From: CAZMGV01 sp964565925
Lineage (GTDB): Bacteria; JAGRBM01; JAHCIT01
DNA length: 64,000 bases
Reading direction: 5' to 3'
Assembly: GCA_964565925.1 (NCBI GenBank)
Contig: CAZMGV010000001.1
Location: 186,001 to 250,000 of the forward strand
Part shown: positions 52,367-60,609 of the stretch, one piece after another
Layout: every line of letters starts with the position of its first letter
How positions within the stretch are numbered: position 1 is the stretch's first letter
Position numbers and translations under genes: made by a program
Notes under the pieces: model-generated
Database searches by the model: none
Seen by the model: only the letters and a program-made list of their open reading frames with translations
Told to the model about the DNA's origin: nothing

Positions 52367-53227
52367 ATGTTTAAACGCCTGTCCGTCCATTTGCCCGTCT
52401 GTCTGATCGCCGCCTGCTCCCTGATGCTGTTCCCGGCCGCCGCCTCGGCGCAGCAGGGGCTGCCGCGCCCGACGGCTTCCTATTCCGCGACCCGCACCAT
52501 GGAAACGGAAATGATGAACATGTCCAGCAAGGTGTATGTCACTCCCGACAAGGAGCGGAACGAGATGGAGATGGCCGGCATGAAGAACATCAGCATCATG
52601 CGCCGGGACAAGAAGCTCACCTGGATGCTGATGCCCATGCAGCACATGTACATGGAACACCCCTTCGGCGAGCAGTCAGACAAGAAGCACGAGAACCCCG
52701 ACGACTACAAGTACGAACTGACCGATGTGGGCGAGGAGCCGATGAACGGCTTCCCCTGCAAGAAGAGCAAGCTGATTATCACCAAGCAGGACGGGACCAA
52801 GATGGGCGGGTTTATCTGGACCTCCATCAAGGAACATATCCCGGTGAAGATGGATGCGCTCGCCAAGATGGAAGGCAAGACCATGCGCTTCAAGATGGAG
52901 CTGACGGATATCAAGGTCGGTTCACAGCCCGACGACCTGTTCGAGATCCCCGAAGGCTATACGAAGATGGCCGGGATGCCCGGTATGGGTGGCATGGGCG
53001 GACAGCCCGGTATGCAGGGCGGACAGGCCTACGGTCAGCCGGGAGCCGATGCAGGCTCCCGCCGTCCCCCGGCTTCGCCTACGGGCATGCCCCCCGCCGG
53101 CGCACCGCCGTCCGGTACGCCGCCCGCCCAGGGTGCTGGTGGTATGCCCCCGGGTATGGAAAATCTCCCGCCGAACATCCAGGAGATGATCCGCCAGAAG
53201 ATGAAGAACGCCGGACAAGGCCAGTAA
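52367..53227 (+). CDS. Secreted DUF4412-type protein with Met/Gly/Pro-rich tail
   Basis: A 286-residue protein with a Sec signal (LIAACSLMLFPAAASAQQ). The mature domain (about 30-200) resembles DUF4412, related to LolA-like folds, with KVYVTPDKERNEMEMAGMKNISI, MLMPMQHMYMEHP and FEIPEGYTKM. It is unusually rich in Met. The last 80 residues contain MPGMGGMGGQPGMQGG and many Pro, Ala and Gly, low complexity that could bind metal through Met or span the wall. GGGGAT lies upstream of the ATG. The next gene is 45 bases on and may be cotranscribed. Its role is unknown; metal or lipid binding are guesses. Confidence 0.75.
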   Translation: MFKRLSVHLPVCLIAACSLMLFPAAASAQQGLPRPTASYSATRTMETEMMNMSSKVYVTPDKERNEMEMAGMKNISIMRRDKKLTWMLMPMQHMYMEHPFGEQSDKKHENPDDYKYELTDVGEEPMNGFPCKKSKLIITKQDGTKMGGFIWTSIKEHIPVKMDALAKMEGKTMRFKMELTDIKVGSQPDDLFEIPEGYTKMAGMPGMGGMGGQPGMQGGQAYGQPGADAGSRRPPASPTGMPPAGAPPSGTPPAQGAGGMPPGMENLPPNIQEMIRQKMKNAGQGQ

Positions 53228-53272
53228 AAGACTCGCTGGCAATACGAAAATCCCGTTGACGGAGAAAACAGA

Positions 53273-54391
53273 ATGAAACCGACCTGCCGCGCTCTGCCGC
53301 TCGTTTCTGCGGCTGTGGCCGTACTCGTATTTGCCGGAACCCGCATCGTCCGTGCCGGGGGCGCCGACTGCTCGCTGCCGGAGTTCAAGAAGAGCTATGC
53401 CTCCGGCCAGCAGGCCGACAAGGCGGGCAAGACGACCAACGCGCTCCTCTACTACGACTATGCGGGCATGTGTCTGCCGGAGGCCGCCTCCGCGCTCAAA
53501 TCGCTGGTCAGGCGGCTCGCCGCCGACGCCGAAAAGGCCGGACGGCTGGACGCCGAAGCCGTTTTCCGCGGCACCCCCGACGCCACCTGCCGCAAGCTCA
53601 TGGAGGCCGACAAGGACCCGGAAATACCGGGGCTCTGCAGCGGCGACCAGCGCATGGATTTCAACCCGAACGCGGGCGCGGTGCAGCTCTATGAGCGCAT
53701 CTTCGCCTACGCTGACGCCGACCGCGTGCGCGTGGCGATGGTGCGGCAGAGCCCGGCCGACACCCGCCTGTTCGACCGGGAAAAGTCGTCGCTGGAGAGC
53801 CACCGCGACGACCCGCCCGAGGACTACCCGAAGAAAGCGCCGTATCTGGACGAGATGAAGAAGATCGCCGGGGACCGGGGCGCCAAGCCGTTCGGCGACG
53901 AGCCGGCCCAGTGGGCGCGCAACGAAATGGACGTCATGGGCGGCGGCACCCGCGGCCAGCGCTCGCTTATGCTGCTCACGCAGGCCAAGCAGTGGTGGGA
54001 GTTTTTCAGCGACCCGCGCCTCAAAGACTGCAAGGCCCGCGCCGAGGCCCACGGCGACGAACTGGGCAAAGACCAGCACAACCCGAACAATCTGACCGAA
54101 GCAATCGCGATGTACAACCTGTTCGGCAACGACGCGAAGATCGCCGCCGTGAAGGCCAGCGCCAAGAAGCTCGGCGACGCCGCCGCCAAAGCGGGCGACT
54201 CCATGAATGCCGCGCAGTACTACTCCGTCGCGGGCGACGAGAAGGCCGCGAGGGAAGTGTCGAAGGGGATGGCGGATGAGGCGCTCAAGAACGTAAAAAG
54301 CGGCAAGGGGCTGCCGCAGATGAACGACGCCGAGAAGCAGAAGAAGTTCAAGAAAGAGACGCAGGATCTGGAGAAGGAGCTGGGGTTTTAG
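53273..54391 (+). CDS. Secreted helical-repeat protein of unknown function
   Basis: A 372-residue protein with a Sec signal (VSAAVAVLVFAGTRIVRAG). The mature part is helical, Lys/Ala/Asp-rich, with TPR-like or Sel1-like helices such as SGQQADKAGKTTNALLYYDYAG, LTEAIAMYNLFGNDAKIAA and AGDSMNAAQYYSVAGDEKAAREV. Four Cys occur in the first half. ACGGAGAAAACAGA precedes the ATG. It follows the DUF4412 gene by 45 bases and the two are probably one operon. No function can be assigned. Confidence 0.75.
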   Translation: MKPTCRALPLVSAAVAVLVFAGTRIVRAGGADCSLPEFKKSYASGQQADKAGKTTNALLYYDYAGMCLPEAASALKSLVRRLAADAEKAGRLDAEAVFRGTPDATCRKLMEADKDPEIPGLCSGDQRMDFNPNAGAVQLYERIFAYADADRVRVAMVRQSPADTRLFDREKSSLESHRDDPPEDYPKKAPYLDEMKKIAGDRGAKPFGDEPAQWARNEMDVMGGGTRGQRSLMLLTQAKQWWEFFSDPRLKDCKARAEAHGDELGKDQHNPNNLTEAIAMYNLFGNDAKIAAVKASAKKLGDAAAKAGDSMNAAQYYSVAGDEKAAREVSKGMADEALKNVKSGKGLPQMNDAEKQKKFKKETQDLEKELGF

Positions 54392-54594
54392 TCCTCCGCT
54401 CAGTTTCGCCAGCGACATTAAAAGTCACGTTAATTTGTAAAATTCGGGGCCGTAACTCCGCGGAACTCCTCAAATCCCGTTCGCGCCGCTTGGTCCATTT
54501 AGGGCCATTTAGGTCCACGGCCGTTTCGGCCCCTTGTCAGGGAACGGCGAGTTGTTAGAAAAAGCGGGCGATGAATCAGGGCTGACTTATCCGG

Positions 54595-54620
54595 CCCTTC
54601 GACAGGCTGAGGGCGAACGG
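54595..54620 (+). repeat. Single REP-like palindromic element
   Basis: CCCTTCGACAGGCTGAGGG forms a CCCT/AGGG hairpin and is followed by CGAACGG. It matches the core of the pair at 34884-34990 (CTTCGA, CTGAGG, CGAACGG), showing that this repeat family occurs more than once in the chromosome. Confidence 0.75.
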
Positions 54621-54713
54621 AAACTTCCTTTAGACGTTAACAGAATGGAAAAGGACCCTGTGCGGAAGATCACAGGGAGTGAACGAAGGCGAGGGGGGGG
54701 GACCCCCACCCCG

Positions 54714-54765
54714 CTTAAACACGAATGAACATGATTCGACACGGATAAACACGGAAAAACACAGA
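54714..54765 (+). repeat. Degenerate AAACACGGA-type tandem repeat
   Basis: About five imperfect units of AAACACGAA, GACACGGAT, AAACACGGA and AAACACAG follow one another. The pattern is an intergenic repeat type seen in many environmental bacterial genomes; nothing suggests coding. Confidence 0.6.
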
Positions 54766-54794
54766 ACGAAATAGACTCATCCGGCCTCCGGCCA

Positions 54795-54873
54795 CCTTCC
54801 CTATAATTAGGGAAGGCCATAGACCCAGCCCTCTCTACCTGTAGAGAGGGTGCCCCGGAGGGGCGGGTGAGTC
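54795..54873. repeat. Palindromic repeat element with two perfect hairpins
   Basis: CCTTCCC/GGGAAGG encloses an AT-rich loop at 54795-54816. At 54829-54850 CCCTCTCTAC pairs perfectly with GTAGAGAGGG. Outer AGACCCA and GGGTGAGTCT further frame the second hairpin, giving a small palindromic unit like other non-autonomous intergenic repeats. Confidence 0.65.
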
Positions 54874-54940
54874 TGTATAGGGGGGGGCCTCCCCCGCACC
54901 TCCGGCACCCTTATTCCCCAGTCCCCATGCGGCCCGGCGG

Positions 54941-54963
54941 GGTGTGTCACACCGTGACACACC
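54941..54963. promoter_or_regulatory. Perfect operator-like palindrome upstream of a small membrane protein gene
   Basis: GGTGTGTCAC and GTGACACACC are perfect ten-base inverted arms with a three-base centre (ACC). It lies 74 bases upstream of the ATG at 55037. The symmetry, arm length and spacing fit a dimeric repressor such as a TetR-type protein, but the regulator is not identifiable here. Confidence 0.55.
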
Positions 54964-55036
54964 CCTGACGTATGCTTTCACCAGGTCGCCGGAAACGGCA
55001 GACGCCAGAAACGGCGGACAAAAGAGGTGACGGCAG

Positions 55037-55348
55037 ATGTTCGAGAACGCACAGTGGATTCGGGACGGAATTAATCTGGGGCTGATGACGATCGGCGCGA
55101 GCTTCGTACTCCATGCGGCGGTGGTCGTCGGCTATGCACTCAAGAGCCGGATCACGGGCCGGACAAAGGACCGGTCCGGTACCCCGGACGGGTCTCAGAA
55201 CGGATACCCCATCTTGATGAACGCCACCGGGCCGTCGCGGGAGAACCCGACGTCGACCCGGACGAGGATGTCCGGCTTCACTTCGAGCCGCCAGCCGAGG
55301 CCCCCGGTGACCTCGATATGGCGCCTGTCGAAATCGTCCTTGTCATGA
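55037..55348 (+). CDS. Small single-helix membrane protein, 3' end overlaps convergent gene
   Basis: A 103-residue reading. GAGGTG lies 9-14 bases before the ATG. The N-terminal 50 residues look genuine: a charged start (MFENAQWIRDG), one membrane helix (LMTIGASFVLHAAVVVGYAL) and a basic KSRITGRTKDR segment. From about residue 53 the sequence is Ser/Arg/Pro-rich and overlaps the last 154 bases of the BamA-like gene on the other strand, so it may be read-through into antisense of that gene. The original stop may have been lost by mutation. The palindrome at 54941 may control it. The function is unknown. Confidence 0.45.
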   Translation: MFENAQWIRDGINLGLMTIGASFVLHAAVVVGYALKSRITGRTKDRSGTPDGSQNGYPILMNATGPSRENPTSTRTRMSGFTSSRQPRPPVTSIWRLSKSSLS

Positions 55349-56823
55349 AAGACGCGGCCTATGTCCAGGAACGGATCAAGCTGCATCTCCGAATGCACGT
55401 CGAACCAGTTCAGTCTCAGGACCGCAACCCGGAATTCGTTCTGGACGAGCCACCGGCCCCGGTCGTAAAACCGCCCGCCGCCGAAGCCGCGCAGTGCGCG
55501 GTCTCCGCCCAGCGACGGCAGCCGGTTGAACGGAATTCTGTCCGAACCGCTGACCTGATCGAACAGCAGTTGTGCCGCCCAGCAGGTCCGCGCCATCACC
55601 GGCCGCAGGTAAACCGCTTCCGCTCCCCACCCCCACCAGGAGACGTCGCTGCCCGCATGGGCGTCGCTCCGCAGGCCGTAAAGACGGGCGTAAACCCCGG
55701 CGCGGGAAAACGTCCCTTCCGTCCGCGTGTCCGCTTCCAGCGCCACGCGGTGATAGAGCGTGCCGCTGCGGGGTGTTCCGGCGAGCAGCGGGAACGAGGC
55801 GAGCAGCGACGGCACGTTGGGAATCACGTCCGTCCGGATGGACGAATGGAAATACTCCTCCTCGATCACCGCGCTGAAGACGCCGAAGAGCCGGTACCCG
55901 GCCCGCAGCTTCACCCGGAACTCCTCGTTGATATAGGCGCTCTCGGCCGAGCCCTGTGTCCCGGCACCGAGACCGTAGAACCGGGGGTACGGGTCCTTGA
56001 TGGCCGAGCTTTCGAGCGCGTAGAAGACCGGGACTCCCGCCCGCCCGTCCTGTTCGAACAGGCCGAAAGCCTCCCAGTAGTTCCGCTCGGCGTACGAACC
56101 GTAGAGGTGAAGCTTGAACCCGCGCCGGTAGAACCCCTGGTAGTCCAAGGTGCCGGTGTGGCCGACGATCTTGTTCCAGGTGTACTGCGGCGTGATGATG
56201 CCGGTGACGGCGTCGTCCGAGGGCCTCTGGATCATGAAGATGCCCATGGCACCGGCGGTCAGCCCTTCGTTGGGGTCGAAGTCGATCACCGGGACCGGTA
56301 TGAACTGGACCCGCTTCTTCCCGGCCGCGAATGTCCGCTGCGGGTTGAGTTTCTCCACGAGCTTGAGGGCTTTGGAACCCGGCTTGTCCGGGACAGCGGA
56401 GCGTGAAGGCGGATCCGCCTGCGGGGGGCCTTCGGGTGCCACCGGCTCTACTGCCGCCGGTTCTGCGGCTGCCGCTCCGGCCGGCGATCCGGCTGGCGGC
56501 TCGACAGGAGCAGGCGCCTCGGCTGCCGCAACCCCGGTAACCGTCCGGAAGAACAGCGATATTCCAAGCAGCACGGCGGCCCGAAACCGGCGTCGCGCCC
56601 GAAACCCGTGAACCCGGAAATGTATTTGGACAGAAGGCACCTGAAACCAGTTTACCCGTGTCGCTCCCGGGTTCACATGGGGCGTCACCCGAGGCCTTGA
56701 GGCGGCTAACTGACTCATCAGTAAGTCCGCGTGTCTCTTGGACTTATTCCGCTTTAATCCCGGTTGACCATCCCCTCGGGCCGGTGCTACCGACCGGCAC
56801 CCCGGCAGGGCTCGTAGGGGCAT
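55195..56823 (-). CDS. Outer-membrane beta-barrel of the bacterial surface antigen (D15/BamA-TamA) family
   Basis: The reading is up to 542 residues; a signal-like segment (FRAAVLLGISLFFRTVTGVAAAEA) lies near residues 80-105, so the true start is probably well downstream of 56823, for example 56718 or a GTG nearer the signal. A Pro/Ala-rich linker follows. From about residue 165 a beta-barrel runs to the final aromatic (AFIKMGYPF). The D15-type motif is LGGDRALRGFGGGRFYDRGRWLVQNEFR near residue 435, and no POTRA domain is seen. It may be a barrel-only surface antigen or lipid exporter. It is divergent from the HpnI-like gene with 42 bases between the outer limits. Confidence 0.8.
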   Translation of the reverse strand: MPLRALPGCRSVAPARGDGQPGLKRNKSKRHADLLMSQLAASRPRVTPHVNPGATRVNWFQVPSVQIHFRVHGFRARRRFRAAVLLGISLFFRTVTGVAAAEAPAPVEPPAGSPAGAAAAEPAAVEPVAPEGPPQADPPSRSAVPDKPGSKALKLVEKLNPQRTFAAGKKRVQFIPVPVIDFDPNEGLTAGAMGIFMIQRPSDDAVTGIITPQYTWNKIVGHTGTLDYQGFYRRGFKLHLYGSYAERNYWEAFGLFEQDGRAGVPVFYALESSAIKDPYPRFYGLGAGTQGSAESAYINEEFRVKLRAGYRLFGVFSAVIEEEYFHSSIRTDVIPNVPSLLASFPLLAGTPRSGTLYHRVALEADTRTEGTFSRAGVYARLYGLRSDAHAGSDVSWWGWGAEAVYLRPVMARTCWAAQLLFDQVSGSDRIPFNRLPSLGGDRALRGFGGGRFYDRGRWLVQNEFRVAVLRLNWFDVHSEMQLDPFLDIGRVFHDKDDFDRRHIEVTGGLGWRLEVKPDILVRVDVGFSRDGPVAFIKMGYPF

Positions 56824-56865
56824 GTTTCAGCACAATTTCAGTCCGGAATACGCCCGAAATCTCCC

Positions 56866-58056
56866 TTGAAACTTTTCATCAACATCGTCGTCCTTCTCCC
56901 GGTCATCGTGAGCTCCGGGTTCTGGATCGTTTCCACCTTCACCCTCGCCTCGTTCATGAAAAACCGGCAGCGGAAGACCCCGCTGCGGCAGCCGCAGCCG
57001 AAGGTCACCATCCTGAAGCCGGTCTATGGGCTCGAGCGCGGCGCCTACGAAAACTTCAGGTCGTTTCTGGTGCAGGACTACCCCGATTTCGACGTGGTGT
57101 TCGGCATCCAGCGCGAAGACGACCCGGTCATTCCCGTCGTCAAGCGGATCCTGCAGGAGTTCCCCGGCAAGGCCCGGATGGTGATCGACTCGAGCGCGGT
57201 CGGCCCCAACGGCAAGGTGAACAACATGGTGAACTGCTACCGGGCGGCCACCGGCAGGATCATCGTCATCTCGGACGCCGACACGCGCGTCTGCCCCGAC
57301 TACCTGAACGTCATCACAGCGCCGCTCGCGCGCGCGGACGTCGGCGCGGCGTCCACGCTCTACCGGGCCGCCGACGCGGTCACGATCCCGGAAAAGCTGG
57401 AGCTGCTGTCGTTCAACACCGAGTTCATCCCGAACGTGGCGTTCGCGACCAGCACTGGCGCATCCGATGCATGTCTCGGCGCTTCCATCGCCGTGAAGCG
57501 GGACCTGCTGGACGAGATCGGCGGTTTCGCGCCGCTCGCCCACTACCTCGTCGAAGATTACGAGATGGGCCGCAAGATCTGGGAGAAGGGCCTCAAGGTC
57601 GAGATCCTTCCCTACTTTGCCGACACGATTGTCGACCTGCCGGGTTTCCGGAGCTGGTTCGATCATCAGGTGTACTGGGACCAGAACACCCGCGCCGCCC
57701 GCCCCCACGCCTTCTTCTATACGATCCTGCTCAAAGGGATTCCGTTCGCCATGCTGCTTGCGGCCATCAACGGCTTCGCGCCGTGGGCGCTGGCGGTTCT
57801 GGCCGGGGTCGTCGGCGTCCGGCTTATGACCAGCGCGGCGGTGCTCGGGATCATCGACGACCGGGTCGGGCTCAGGTCGCTCCATCTGCTGCCGTTCCGG
57901 GACTTCGTCGCGCTGGCGACCTGGTTCCTCAGCATCACCAAGAACCACACGATCTGGAAGGACCGTCTGTTCAAGCTCCAGCAGGGGCGGCTGGTCGAAG
58001 TCGGCCTGATTACCCCGCCTAACAAACCAGCCTCTGCGGGCCCGGGCCGCCCATGA
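56866..58056 (+). CDS. hpnI: HpnI-type glycosyltransferase (ceramide glucosyltransferase-like, GT21)
   Basis: A 396-residue membrane glycosyltransferase. One N-terminal helix (INIVVLLPVIVSSGFWIVSTF) is followed by a GT-A fold: VTILKPVYGLERGAYENFRSFLVQDYP, the metal-binding VISDADTRV near residue 143, TGASDACLGASIAVKR, and HYLVEDYEMGRK with the catalytic Asp, then WDQNTRAARPHAFF. Two or three helices end the protein. HpnI adds GlcNAc to bacteriohopanetetrol in other bacteria; ceramide or another lipid would be the alternative acceptor. The start is TTG at 56866 with no clear ribosome binding site. It overlaps hpnK by four bases and heads a four-gene operon. HpnJ, which contracts the sugar ring in hopanoid producers, is absent. 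Confidence 0.85.
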   Translation: MKLFINIVVLLPVIVSSGFWIVSTFTLASFMKNRQRKTPLRQPQPKVTILKPVYGLERGAYENFRSFLVQDYPDFDVVFGIQREDDPVIPVVKRILQEFPGKARMVIDSSAVGPNGKVNNMVNCYRAATGRIIVISDADTRVCPDYLNVITAPLARADVGAASTLYRAADAVTIPEKLELLSFNTEFIPNVAFATSTGASDACLGASIAVKRDLLDEIGGFAPLAHYLVEDYEMGRKIWEKGLKVEILPYFADTIVDLPGFRSWFDHQVYWDQNTRAARPHAFFYTILLKGIPFAMLLAAINGFAPWALAVLAGVVGVRLMTSAAVLGIIDDRVGLRSLHLLPFRDFVALATWFLSITKNHTIWKDRLFKLQQGRLVEVGLITPPNKPASAGPGRP

Positions 58057-58907
58057 GCCAGCTGATCGTCACAGGCGACGACTTCGGACTGGACCCTGTC
58101 GTCAACGACGGGATCGTCACCTCGCACACGAACGGCATCCTGTCGGCCGCCTCACTGATGGTGAACGGCCGGGGCTTCGAAGACGCGGTCCGCAAGGCGA
58201 AGGCCACACCGTCGCTCAGGGTCGGACTTCATCTGGTGCTGGTCGAAGGCCGGTCGACCCTGCCCCACCCGGAGATCCCCGATATTACCGACGGGCAGAA
58301 CCGGTTCGGCACCAGCGTGTTCGGCACCGGTACCCGCTACTTCTTCAGCCGCAAGGCACGCCAGCAGCTTGCGAAAGAGATCCGTGCCCAGTTCGAGAAG
58401 TTCCACCAGACGGGCCTCAAGTTCGACCACGTCAACGGCCATAACCATTTCCATATCCATCCGTCGGTGCTGGACATCATCCTTGAAGTCGCCTCCGACT
58501 ACGGAAAGCCGTCCATCCGGGTGCCGCTGGAACCGCTCGCCAAGTCGATCAAGGCGGGGCCCGGCCACCTGATGGAGAAAATCCTCTCGGCGCTCCTGAT
58601 CGTCCCGTGGGCGAGCGCCCTCAAGGTGAAACTGGGCCGCGCCGGGATCCGGACCGCCGACGAGGTGTTCGGGGTCTATGAATCCGGCCGGGTGACCGAG
58701 GGCTACCTGCTGGGCATTATCCAGAGACTTGGCCCCGGCGTGACGGAGATATATACGCACCCGTCCGCCGGACGCTGCCCGGAGATCGAGGCGCATATGC
58801 CCGGTTACCGGCACGAAGAGGAACTGAAGGCTCTCACGAGCCCCAGGGTCCGGGCGGCGCTCGAAGAACGCAAGATTCGCACGATAGGGTTTTCAGATGT
58901 CCACTGA
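58053..58907 (+). CDS. hpnK: HpnK-type YdjC/ChbG-family carbohydrate deacetylase
   Basis: A 284-residue deacetylase fold. Metal and catalytic residues are visible: VTGDDFGLDPVVNDG at the N-terminus supplies the Asp pair, VGLHLVLVEGR a His, and FDHVNGHNHFHIHPSV further His residues; EIYTHPSAG is near the C-terminus. HpnK removes the acetyl group from the GlcNAc put on by HpnI, exposing an amine. The ATG overlaps the hpnI stop, and its own stop overlaps the next gene by 11 bases, so the genes are translationally coupled. Confidence 0.88.
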   Translation: MSQLIVTGDDFGLDPVVNDGIVTSHTNGILSAASLMVNGRGFEDAVRKAKATPSLRVGLHLVLVEGRSTLPHPEIPDITDGQNRFGTSVFGTGTRYFFSRKARQQLAKEIRAQFEKFHQTGLKFDHVNGHNHFHIHPSVLDIILEVASDYGKPSIRVPLEPLAKSIKAGPGHLMEKILSALLIVPWASALKVKLGRAGIRTADEVFGVYESGRVTEGYLLGIIQRLGPGVTEIYTHPSAGRCPEIEAHMPGYRHEEELKALTSPRVRAALEERKIRTIGFSDVH

Positions 58908-59334
58908 CACTGCCGCGACATCAGGGAAGAACTGGAAGAAGGGATCGAACATGCTCACGATCATGGTAATGCTCGCCATTTCGGTGACCTGCGCCGCCGC
59001 CGCACCGATCGTTCAGGCCAAGGGGATGATCGCGCTCGGCGCGCACGACGACTGGATGTCGCTGGAGACATTCCGCTACTTCTGGAAAGCACTCACCACC
59101 CCGACGATCATCTTCGGCACAGCCCTGCACGCGGTCGCCTTTTTCCTGAATCTCGCCCTGCTCGCCCGCGCGCCGGTGAGTTTCATCGTACCGCTGGCAG
59201 CACTCGAATATTTCGTCGCCGTTCTGCTCGCCCGGATCGTACTGGGCGAGACCGTCGAACCGCTCCGATGGGGCGGCGTCACCCTGATCATGGCCGGAGT
59301 CGTCATGCTCTCCATGACCTGGAAACCCGAATAA
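58897..59334 (+). CDS. Small EamA/SMR-type four-helix membrane transporter
   Basis: A 145-residue protein, or 127 if the ATG at 58951 (with GAAGGG seven bases upstream) is used. Four hydrophobic helices, including TIIFGTALHAVAFFLNLALLA, VSFIVPLAALEYFVAVLLARIVLGE and WGGVTLIMAGVVMLSMTW, match half of an EamA protein and resemble ArnE/ArnF-like flippase subunits. No second half gene is adjacent, so it would act as a homodimer. Its place between a lipid-sugar deacetylase and an aminotransferase suggests flipping of a lipid-linked amino sugar, which is inference. Confidence 0.8.
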   Translation: MSTDTAATSGKNWKKGSNMLTIMVMLAISVTCAAAAPIVQAKGMIALGAHDDWMSLETFRYFWKALTTPTIIFGTALHAVAFFLNLALLARAPVSFIVPLAALEYFVAVLLARIVLGETVEPLRWGGVTLIMAGVVMLSMTWKPE

Positions 59335-59382
59335 CCGATTTCAAACCGCCGGAAGCACCGGCCAAAGGAGCCACCTTTACCC

Positions 59383-60537
59383 ATGTCCACGAACCCCGGA
59401 GCCGATAAACCGCTCGTTCCCGCCGCCAAACTGTATTTCCCCGAAGAGGACCGCAAATGGATCCTCGAACAGATCGACCAGGTGCTCGCCTCCGGCCAGC
59501 TCACCCTCGGCAAGCACGGCAAGGAACTGGAACGCCGCTGGGCCGAGTTCTGCGGCACCAAGTACGCCGTGGCCGTCAACTCCGGCACGAGTTCGATCGA
59601 GATCCCGCTGCGCGCGTTCGGTGTGGCCGGCAAAGACGTGATCTGCCCGACCAACACGTTTTTTGCTACGGCGGCCGGTATCGAGCACGCAGGCGGAATC
59701 CCCGTGCTGGCGGATATGGACCCCGAATATTATTCGCTCACGGTCAAGGAGATCGAGAAGCGCCTGACGCCCAACACCGTCGGCGTCGTGATCGTCCACA
59801 TCGGCGGGTTCGTCACTCCGCACATCAATGACATCGTCGACTTCTGCAAGAAGAAGGGAATCTGGCTGTTCGAAGACGCCGCGCACGCGCACGGGTCGTC
59901 CTACAAGGGCGTGAAGGCGGGCAAGTTCGGCCGCGCCGGCAGCTTCTCGTTCTATCCGACCAAGGTCATGACGAGCGGCGAAGGCGGCATCATCACGACC
60001 GACGAAGAGTTCGTCTATAACGAAGCACTCATCTACCGCGACCAGGGCAAGGCGAGCTTTACCGTCAATGCCCACACGCGTCTCGGTTACAACTGGCGCA
60101 TGTCCGAGATCCACGCCGTGATCGGCCTCAAGCAGCTGGACCGGCTCGAGTTCATGATCTCGGAACGCCAGCGCGCGGCCAAAGCCTACGACGCGGCGTT
60201 CAAGGACGATCCGCTGGCCAGGCCGATTCTCACCCCGGCCGGCGGCGTAGGAAACTACTACAAGTACCTTCTGGTGCCGAAGCGGCCGCTCAAGGACCGC
60301 AAGGCGATGAAGATGGCCGTCCGCGAGAAGTACAACGTCGGGCTCACCGGCGAGGTCTACGAAGAGGCGCTTCACAAGCAGCCGATCTTCAAGAACCTGG
60401 ACAAGGGCAACTACCCGAACGCGGATGAAGGCTGCTCGCGCCACATCTGCCTTCCGTTGTTCCCCGGCATCACCGACGAGATGATCAGCCGGACTATCGA
60501 AGGCGTGAAGTGGGGCCTCAAGGAATATATCAGCTGA
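59383..60537 (+). CDS. DegT/DnrJ/EryC1-family PLP aminotransferase
   Basis: A 384-residue sugar aminotransferase. GKHGKELERRWAEFCGTKYAVAVNSGTSSIEIPL marks the start of the fold; DVICPTNTFFATAAGI, the Asp of FEDAAHAHG and the PLP Lys in SFYPTKVMTSGEGG, then GYNWRMSEIHAVIGL follow, all typical of the ArnB/WecE group. It makes amino sugars from nucleotide-linked keto sugars. It lies 48 bases after the EamA gene and ends before a terminator, completing the operon. The nucleotide-sugar dehydratase or oxidase supplying the keto sugar is not adjacent. Confidence 0.92.
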   Translation: MSTNPGADKPLVPAAKLYFPEEDRKWILEQIDQVLASGQLTLGKHGKELERRWAEFCGTKYAVAVNSGTSSIEIPLRAFGVAGKDVICPTNTFFATAAGIEHAGGIPVLADMDPEYYSLTVKEIEKRLTPNTVGVVIVHIGGFVTPHINDIVDFCKKKGIWLFEDAAHAHGSSYKGVKAGKFGRAGSFSFYPTKVMTSGEGGIITTDEEFVYNEALIYRDQGKASFTVNAHTRLGYNWRMSEIHAVIGLKQLDRLEFMISERQRAAKAYDAAFKDDPLARPILTPAGGVGNYYKYLLVPKRPLKDRKAMKMAVREKYNVGLTGEVYEEALHKQPIFKNLDKGNYPNADEGCSRHICLPLFPGITDEMISRTIEGVKWGLKEYIS

Positions 60538-60562
60538 ATGTTTGTACGTTCGAAACCGGAAG

Positions 60563-60586
60563 GGGCGGCCAGACGGCCGCCCTTTT
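60563..60586. terminator. Terminator after the aminotransferase gene
   Basis: GGGCGGCC and GGCCGCCC form a perfect eight-base stem around AGAC, followed by TTTT; flanking As on the other side allow it to serve the convergent methyltransferase gene too. Confidence 0.85.
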
Positions 60587-60609
60587 CATTTGCCGGATGT
60601 CATTTGATG

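Larger units (their letters stand above)
54392..55036. other. Repeat-rich intergenic region
   Basis: About 645 bases with no supported gene. It holds a REP-like palindrome (54595-54620), a degenerate AAACACGGA tandem array (54714-54765), two hairpins (54795-54850) and an operator-like palindrome (54941-54963), all listed separately. Runs of G (54696-54703, 54881-54887) also occur. Base composition differs from neighbouring genes. Confidence 0.7.
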
